Source of the DNA: Todiramphus chloris collaris
Taxonomy: Eukaryota > Chordata > Aves > Coraciiformes > Alcedinidae
NCBI GenBank assembly: GCA_025345505.1
Contig: JANVCC010000167.1
Location: 1,031,926-1,095,925, forward strand
Reading direction: 5' to 3'
Length of the DNA: 64,000 nt
Notes under the pieces: generated by a model
What the model was told of the DNA's origin: nothing
The model's input: the letters and a program-made list of their open reading frames with translations, nothing else
Databases searched by the model: none
Program-made: the position numbers and the translations under genes
Part shown: positions 58,301-64,000 of the stretch, piece by piece
Position numbering within the stretch: position 1 is the stretch's first letter
Layout of the letters: every line of letters begins with the position of its first letter

Positions 58301-60191
58301 TCTGTCAGGTACTACTGACAGCCAAAGCAAAATCCAACCCAATATTGACAAAGAAATGAAGTGCCTTTTGTAAGATTGCTCAGATGCAGCTGGATTTTGT
58401 ACTGAGCAAAGCAAGCCAAACTTTAAATGCAGATTTCTGTGAGACTTGGAGCAGTCCCAGCTTTGAGTTGGATGGGGAGATAAATTTCTTAGGGGAAAGC
58501 TATTCCTTCTATAAGGACTGAGATTCACTTCCAGCTTCCTTTGGTGATGAAACATAGAATCATAGAATTGTCAGGGTTGGAAGGGACCTTAAAAGACCAT
58601 CCAGTTCCAACCCCCCTGCCATGGGCAGGGACACCTCCCACTAGAGCAGGTTGCTCACAGCCCCATCCAGACTGGGCTGAAACACTTCCAAGGATGGGGC
58701 TTCCCCCACCTCTCTGGGCAGCCTGTTCCAGTGTCTCACCACCCTCCTGGGGAAGAAATTCTTCCTAATGTCTAACCTGAATCAACCTATCTCTAGTTTT
58801 AATCCATTCCCTCCAGTCCTATCACTGCCCCACAGCCTAAAAAGCCCCTCCCCAGCTTTCTTGTAGCCCCCTTCAGATACTGGAAGTCCACAATAAGGTC
58901 TCCCCAGAGCCTTCTCTTCTCCAGACTGAACAACCCCAACTCTCTCAGTCTGTCCCCATAGGAGAGGTTCTCCAGCCCTCTGAGCATCCTTGTGGTTCTT
59001 CTCTGGACACGTTCCAGCACATCCATAGCCTTCCTGTAACAGGGGCTCCAGAACTGGATGCAGTTCTCCAGGGGAGGTCTCAGCAGAGTGGAGTAGAGGG
59101 GGAGAATCACCATAACCCATCAACATAACCCATCTGTCCTTGATGAACCCAGCACCAGCACTTGTCCCTGTCCCAGTTGAATGCAGCTACCATCCTGTAA
59201 CGGAACGGTTTCAACCCAAGGTAATTCCCATTCCTCTATAACCAGCACAAAAAATTGTGCGCTGTCTACAAATGTTTTTCACAAACAAATGCCTGCATCC
59301 GAGGCTGCGTATGGGAGGGATTCTCTGGGAGCATAATTACAATGCAGGATTCTGCACAAGCACAGTTCAGTCATGTGAAATTATGCACTGCCAAAGGCAG
59401 AAAAGAAACACAGACCAGCAGATTCCAGACCAGCTGTGACGTGATGCCTTTGGCTTGTGGCTTACCTAGGAGAGCCTTTTCACTCCTATTACTTGCACTT
59501 TCCATCTCACCATTGGAAATATCTGTAGTCTTAACCTGGACAGTCACAGGGACATAAGCAGAAATTGTGATAAATCTTGGGAAGGAAAAAAAAATACCCA
59601 GACAAAGTTGGGTTTTTTTTCAGGTACAAATATAAAGCTGACTGAGGCACAGTTTGTTCTGCTGGCAGCAGAAAGAGGTTGCTATGCAACATATGGGAGA
59701 AGTGCCTAAAGCCTCTGGTAGTATGAAGGCTCTCTGCTCTTTGGAAACAAAATCAAATCAAAGTAGGAGTTGGAGAGAGAAGCAGGAGCTCAGTTTTATT
59801 CGGTGGACTCTAGCCTTGCCTTTCCAAGCTGTTCATTTTTGTGTGGTATTACTTAAAATCTGTGGGAAGAGGGGAGTGAACAGGCTTTACTAGTCTGCTT
59901 GAGACTGGGTTCCAGGTTTTGTATATGTACATCCATATTTATTTACATTTTTCAATGCACAGCCCCTCGGGGCTGGAGCCCTTCCATGATTATTCGTGCT
60001 CATTTAAATGATTTGTGCTCATTCATTTCAATGTTATATGTGAAGCGACACAGCACGAACCAGATCAGGAGTGAATAAAAGGAGGAGATTAGACTTCTGC
60101 ATGTTAAGAAATAATTGCACTTGTTTTTCTCCAAAATATCCTTGAATCATCAGGAATCTAAATCTGGGACTGGTTGTCCCATGCCCACACC

Positions 60192-60224
<33 letters not shown>

Positions 60225-61431
60225 CCCTCCCCCAGCAGCTTTTCTCTAATATTCTGGCTTTATTTTACAGAGTCTTTACCTTATCTTCACTTTCTATGCT
60301 CTGAACAGAGCTGCTCGTTTCCAGTTGTTGCTTGCTGGCAGAATGAAGCGGCTCGTGATCGTAATCATCTTGTTCGGAGTGAAGAAAGCCTTTAATCTGG
60401 GCATCTTGGTAATCCTCGGTCTCTCGATCTACCGCAGCGTCACCTTGGGTGGTTCCTTCCCCTTGGTGCTCACTGCTGGTGCTCTCCTGGTCATTACTCT
60501 GGATTCTTTCCTCTTCCTCATAGGCTGCTTCTTTGCGGGTATCGTTGAGATCTTCCTCACCATCAGCATCACCACTGTCGTGACCATCATCATCATTACC
60601 ATCCTCCATGTCTTGTCTTTTCACTGCTGTGTCACCAGCGCTCTGATGGTTTACTTGAATATTGTATTTCCTTTCCTGGCTTTGCCCTTTCTCATCCTGA
60701 TCTTTCTTAGAGGTTTTTGGAGAGAGGGGGATTTCTTCTTTATAGGGCTTCTCCTGGCTGTTCTCCCTCTCATCTTCCTCTAGGTCAAATTTCTCACTGT
60801 GTCTCTTGGTTAGCCGGGTTGGTTGACTGGAGTCTCTCAAGGTGTCATCGGATTGCATCCTGTTTGCTCTTTGCTGCCTTCCGTGTCGGTCGCCTTCCTT
60901 TGGCTGGTGCTTCGTGTCTCTGTGAGTGGGTTCTTCACCCCATTCCTCACCCTCTTCTTCCATAGCACCTCCTTCGTCACTTTTACTGCTTTTTTCACCT
61001 AGGCCAACCGTGTTTTGATTGTATTTCCACATGTTGTGCTCACGACTGAGACTGAGAGCGTCTGCTGGGTTTTCCGCGGCGCCCAGAACACGTCGATTTG
61101 CCGTATTGCTGTGTTTCTCCTGTCCTCTGAACTGGTGATACTCAGAGCTGGACTGTTCTCTGCCATCACCTCCAGAGTCACTCTCCTGGTTATCAGAAGC
61201 CAAATCTGGTTTATTGTGCAGAGCGAGGAAATTGATGCTTTTCAGGCTGTTTTTCACGTGATGCTCGCTACCACTTCTTCCTTGTTTTCTGGTGGTCTGG
61301 GGCTCATCTCTGTTCTCAGTGTCTGGTATTGATACTTCTGGGTTTAGGTTTTTGTGGCCAGGCAGCAAATCACCCTTGTCTCCATACCCAGTGTTCTCTT
61401 CCTTTGAGGCTTCAGGAATAATATCTTCAGT
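52370..61431 (-). CDS. SPARCL1: SPARC-like 1 (hevin / QR1), last eight coding exons
   Basis: SPARCL1 is a secreted, calcium-binding matricellular protein of the SPARC family, active in synapse formation and cell-matrix adhesion; quail QR1 is its retinal form. Minus-strand exons are 60280-61431, 59466-59535, 58127-58245, 57563-57683, 56588-56724, 55172-55320, 54115-54263 and 52370-52398. Phases agree throughout and give 641 aa. Order: acidic, low-complexity domain I (384 residues in one exon, rich in Glu, Asp, Ser and Gln); follistatin-like domain ([12 protein letters not shown] through LDYMGSCK); and the extracellular calcium-binding domain with [20 protein letters not shown] and two EF-hands, the last with loop [12 protein letters not shown]. 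The C-terminus is DINENLLF as in human. The signal-peptide exon is not in the window. Confidence 0.95.
52590..53950 (+). mobile_element. CR1 LINE 5' part with endonuclease region
   Basis: Plus-strand CR1 ORF2 start. Seen are [16 protein letters not shown] and AITERWWD, then [16 protein letters not shown] (a diverged GVCYRPP block), [41 protein letters not shown], and [19 protein letters not shown] up to the reverse-transcriptase entrance. These are the apurinic-type endonuclease and linker regions. The frame is broken in several places, and the element lacks the reverse transcriptase and 3' tail. It lies in the last SPARCL1 intron. Confidence 0.9.
54115..54263 (-). CDS. SPARCL1: SPARCL1 EF-hand 2 exon
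   Basis: 149 nt encoding [35 protein letters not shown] and WCHCFGIKE. The canonical EF loop is [12 protein letters not shown]. The acceptor is CTTTCTTTCAG and the donor GTAAACCT. Confidence 0.95.
55172..55320 (-). CDS. SPARCL1: SPARCL1 EC-domain exon 2
   Basis: 149 nt encoding [37 protein letters not shown] and LDQHPVD plus a split Arg. It holds the collagen-binding/EF-hand 1 region. The donor is GTAAAAAA. Confidence 0.95.
56588..56724 (-). CDS. SPARCL1: SPARCL1 EC-domain exon 1
   Basis: 137 nt encoding [31 protein letters not shown] and LTEKQRSK. The acceptor is GGCACAG and the donor GTCAGCAA. It is almost identical to human. Confidence 0.95.
57563..57683 (-). CDS. SPARCL1: SPARCL1 follistatin-domain exon 2
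   Basis: 121 nt encoding [20 protein letters not shown] through LDYMGSCK. The NKT sequon matches the conserved family glycosylation site. The acceptor is CTTCCTCTAG and the donor GTAAGGCT. Confidence 0.95.
58127..58245 (-). CDS. SPARCL1: SPARCL1 follistatin-domain exon 1
   Basis: 119 nt encoding [20 protein letters not shown] through [15 protein letters not shown]. The acceptor is GATCTCTAG and the donor GTAAGTAT. The cysteine spacing is that of the SPARC follistatin module. Confidence 0.95.
58554..59112 (-). mobile_element. CR1 3' end, minus strand
   Basis: The element starts CATAGAATCATAGAATTGTC and is nearly the same as the copy at 42545-43013 over its whole length. It reaches further into ORF2 ([19 protein letters not shown]). 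It lies in a SPARCL1 intron. Confidence 0.9.
59466..59535 (-). CDS. SPARCL1: SPARCL1 short linker exon
   Basis: 70 nt encoding [23 protein letters not shown] plus one base. The acceptor is TGTCCAG and the donor GTAAGCCA. I have no remembered homologue for this exact segment. Both splice sites and both phases fit the neighbouring exons, and the joined protein runs straight into DPCRNFHC. Confidence 0.82.
60193..60223 (+). repeat. 31-base homopolymer C tract (G on SPARCL1 sense strand)
   Basis: An uninterrupted run of 31 C lies in a SPARCL1 intron, 56 nt past the donor of the large acidic exon. On the transcript it is poly-G. Confidence 0.9.
60280..61431 (-). CDS. SPARCL1: SPARCL1 large acidic-domain exon
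   Basis: 1152 nt, phase 0 on both sides, opening [13 protein letters not shown] after acceptor TTTTTTTAG and ending SIESEDK at donor GTAAAGAC. It contains acidic runs such as [30 protein letters not shown] and [12 protein letters not shown], and basic TRLTKRH. It is fast-evolving in the family. The complementary 152-codon open frame is a shadow of this exon. Confidence 0.93.
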
Positions 61432-61899
61432 CTAAAAAAAAAGAAATCAAGTAAAAAAACGAACGAGTAGATTAATAAATCTTAGAGTCGATTTGAAGTC
61501 AATGCAATATTACTTTTGCCTGGTATTGCAAAAAACACAACACTGACTTCGTTTCTTTTGTCAGTGTTCCTCTTAAGCAAACCCAGAGATAAAATTCCCA
61601 GACAGTGTCATTTCCATGTCTTGGCAAGCTCGTTTATCTGTTCCTTGCTGGAGTTTCTGTGCAAGTCTCGCATAGGAGATGGCTGCGTATGGGTGTCTTG
61701 GGAAATCTCAGAATGCCACTAAATCACTATTCAAGCATAACTCCAGGCACTTGGAAGCTGCAGGGATTATTGCTCGTCTCAGAGAAGGGAGATGTGAAAT
61801 TCATGGAACTAGACAGATAAGTGGGAGACCTGGGGAAAAAAGAGGGGCAGAGGGAGAGCCAGCACCTTTCCCAAGGTGATGTGACAGTAATTAACACCC
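61432..61899. other. SPARCL1 intron, upstream of the acidic exon
   Basis: No signal-peptide exon is visible on the minus strand here; it must lie beyond the right edge. Confidence 0.5.
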
Positions 61900-63257
61900 G
61901 TATATACAAATGGATGGAAGGATGATCTGTGGAACTACCAGGGAAGATGATGGAGCAGATCATCCTGGGTTCCATTATGCAGCACGTGAAGGACAACCAA
62001 GTGATCAGGCCAAAACAGCATGGTTTATGAAGGGCAGGTCCAGTTTAACAAACCTGATTTCTTTCTATGACAGGGTGATGTGCTTGTTGGATGAAGGCAA
62101 GGCTGTGGATGTTGGCTATCTTGACTTTAGTATGGCATTTGACACTGTTTCCCACAGTGTTCTAGTAGAGAAGTTGACTGCTCTTGGCTTGGATGGGCAT
62201 ACTCTTCCCTGGGTGAAAAACTGGCTAGATGGACGAGTCCAAAGAGCTGTGGTCAATGGAGTTAAATCCAGTTGGCTGCCAGTCATGAGTGGTGTCCCCC
62301 AGGGCTCAGTACTGGGGCCACTCCTGTTTAACATCTTCATCAATGATTGGATGAGGGGATAGAGCTCACACTGGGTAAATTTGCAGATGACACCAAGCTG
62401 GCTGGAAGTGTTGATCTTCTTGAGGGTAGGGAAGTTCTGAAAAGGGATCTAGATAGGCTGGATTGCTGGGCCAAGGCCAGTTCCATGAGTTTCAATAAGG
62501 CCAAGCACTGGGTCCTGCCCTTGGGCCACAACACCCCAAGGCAATGCTCCAGGCTTGGGGAGGAGTGGCTGGAGAGCTGCCAGGCAGAGAAGGATCTGGG
62601 GGTGCTGGTGGATACCTGGCTGAACATGAGCAAGCAGTGTGCTCAGGTGACCAATGGCATCCTGGCCTGGATCAGGAATAGTGTGGCCAGTAGGACCAGG
62701 GAAGTGATGATGCTCCTATACTGGGCACTGGTGAGGCAACACCTTGAGCACTGGGTTCAGTTTTCAGCCTCTCTCTACAAGAAGGACACTGAGGTGCTGG
62801 AGAGGGTCCAGAGGTGGGCTACAGAGCTAGTCGAGGGTTTGGAGCGTGTCTCTTATGAGGATCTGAGGGATCTGGGGCTCTTTAGCCTTGAGAAGAGAAG
62901 GCTGAGGGGAGACCTTATTGCCCTCTACAGCCACCCGAAGGGAAGTTGTGGCGAGGTGGAAGTTGGTCTGTTCTCCCTGGGGACAAGGGACAGAACAAGA
63001 AGAAATGGCCTGAAGCTGACCCAGGGGGGGTTCAGGCTGGATCTCAGGAAGCATTTCTTTCCAGAAAGGGTTGTCAGGCACTGGAATGGGCTGCCCACGG
63101 AGGTGGTGGAGTCCCCATCCCTGGAGGTGCTGAAGAACTGGGCAGATGATGTGCTGAGGGACATGGTTTAGTGGTTCTGACAGGGCTGGGAATGAGGTTG
63201 GACTTGATGATCTTGAAAGTCTCTTCCAGCCAAAAGTATTCTATGATTCTCTAATTC
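61900..63257 (+). mobile_element. CR1 LINE 3' part with reverse transcriptase remains
   Basis: About 1.36 kb of plus-strand CR1. The first frame (61910-62362) has [36 protein letters not shown] and [21 protein letters not shown] second frame (62347-63171, 274 codons) has [32 protein letters not shown] and [15 protein letters not shown]. The two frames overlap with a shift near 62350. The 3' end carries GGTTGGACTTGATGATCTTG and TATTCTATGATTCTC. It belongs with the subfamily of the copy at 38095. Confidence 0.93.
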
Positions 63258-63289
63258 CTGCATCTGAGCTATTTTGTAATCCACATTGG

Positions 63290-63990
63290 AGCCCCAACTC
63301 ACTAGCAGGAGTTGGAGGGGTTTGAGTGGCTTTTGGGGGGTTTTGATTGGTTTTTTTTGGGTTTTTGGTTGGTCAGGGTTTTTTTGTGGGTTTTTTTTAG
63401 GCAGGACGTTGACGGGTGGTTGGGATTTTGTGAGGTTTTGGGGTTTTGGGGGGTTTGGGAGGGTTTTTAGGTTTTTTGGGATTTATTGTTCTTGGGTTTG
63501 TTGTTAGTTTTTGTTGGAGAGTTATGGTTTTGGGAGGTTTTTGGGGAGAGTTGGGGGTTTTTGGGTGGTTTTTAGGGTTTTTTTTTGATTTATTGTTTTG
63601 GGGTTTGTTAGTTTTTGTTGGAGGGTTGTGGTTTTGGGAGGTTTGGGGTTTTGTGTTTTTTGGGGGGATTTATTGTTTTGGGGGTTTTTAGTTTGTGTTG
63701 GGGGCTTGGGGTTTTTTGGGGGGTTTAGGGTTTTGGGGGGGCTTGTGGTTTTTTTAAGTGGTTTTTTGGGAGTGATTTTGGAGGGTTGGGAGTTCGTAGG
63801 GAGATTTGGGGGGGGTTGCAGGTTTTTGGGGGGGTGTTGCTGTTTTTGTTTTGTTGGGGTTTTTTTTGTTTGTTTTGTTGGGTTTTTTTGTCTATTTTGG
63901 TGTTTTGTTTTGTTTTCTAGTTGTGTTTTGGGTTGGTTTTGATTTTTTTTTGTGGTTTTGCTGATTTTTTTTTTTTTGTTCTGGGCAAGC
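63290..63990 (+). repeat. G/T-rich low-complexity tract
   Basis: About 700 bp are nearly all G and T, with GGGTTTTTTGGG-like runs of changing length and very few C or A. No fixed period is seen. The absence of A-containing stops gives long meaningless open frames. It begins about 40 bp after the CR1 tail. Confidence 0.85.
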
Positions 63991-64000
63991 CAATAACAAA

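Noticed and set aside
60325-60783. 152-codon hydrophobic open frame on the plus strand
   Set aside because: It is the exact complement of the SPARCL1 acidic exon; GAA/GAT codons read as TTC/ATC on the other strand make it look like a membrane protein.
63286-63942. Long overlapping plus-strand open frames rich in Gly, Phe and Val
   Set aside because: They arise from G/T-only low-complexity sequence lacking A, which removes stop codons.

Overview
This window is vertebrate nuclear DNA, almost certainly from a bird. It carries spliced genes with short introns and two CpG-island promoters. About twenty fragments of the CR1 non-LTR retrotransposon are scattered through it, many ending in the diagnostic ATTCTRTG tail. 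The gene order KLHL8 - HSD17B11/13 - NUDT9 - SPARCL1 is the conserved order seen at human 4q22. Exons were placed by recalled homology to the human proteins, GT/AG borders and phase agreement; no aligner or database was used.

Layout. 1-25.9 kb: KLHL8 on the minus strand, with nine coding exons (617 aa predicted) and a non-coding first exon in a CpG island at about 25.4-25.95 kb. 26-34.3 kb: an intergenic stretch with one CR1 and two solo LTRs, which have 5-bp and 6-bp target duplications. 34.3-36.16 kb: a short-chain dehydrogenase of the HSD17B11/13 type on the minus strand. Only its first exon, part of the penultimate exon and the last exon are present; the rest is lost at a 10-N assembly gap (35718-35727). 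36.16-36.61 kb: a GC-rich head-to-head promoter shared with NUDT9. 36.6-49.2 kb: NUDT9 on the plus strand, with eight exons, 356 aa and an intact Nudix box. Its first intron is filled with CR1 copies, one nested inside another. 49.2-52 kb: a tail-to-tail intergenic stretch with a CR1 and a second 10-N gap (51554-51563). 52-61.4 kb: SPARCL1 (hevin, quail QR1) on the minus strand, with the last eight coding exons; the signal-peptide exon lies beyond the window. 61.9-63.3 kb: a CR1 with reverse transcriptase and 3' end. 63.3-64 kb: a strongly G/T-rich low-complexity tract.

The four genes do not form one pathway. KLHL8 is a cullin-3 ubiquitin-ligase adaptor, HSD17B11/13 a lipid-droplet/ER dehydrogenase, NUDT9 a mitochondrial ADP-ribose hydrolase, and SPARCL1 a secreted matricellular protein. 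I found no clearly undescribed system. The observations most worth following are two long upstream reading frames overlapping the KLHL8 start, the missing HSD17B exons, the nested and inverted CR1 structures, a 31-base homopolymer beside a SPARCL1 splice donor, and the G/T-rich block at the right edge.
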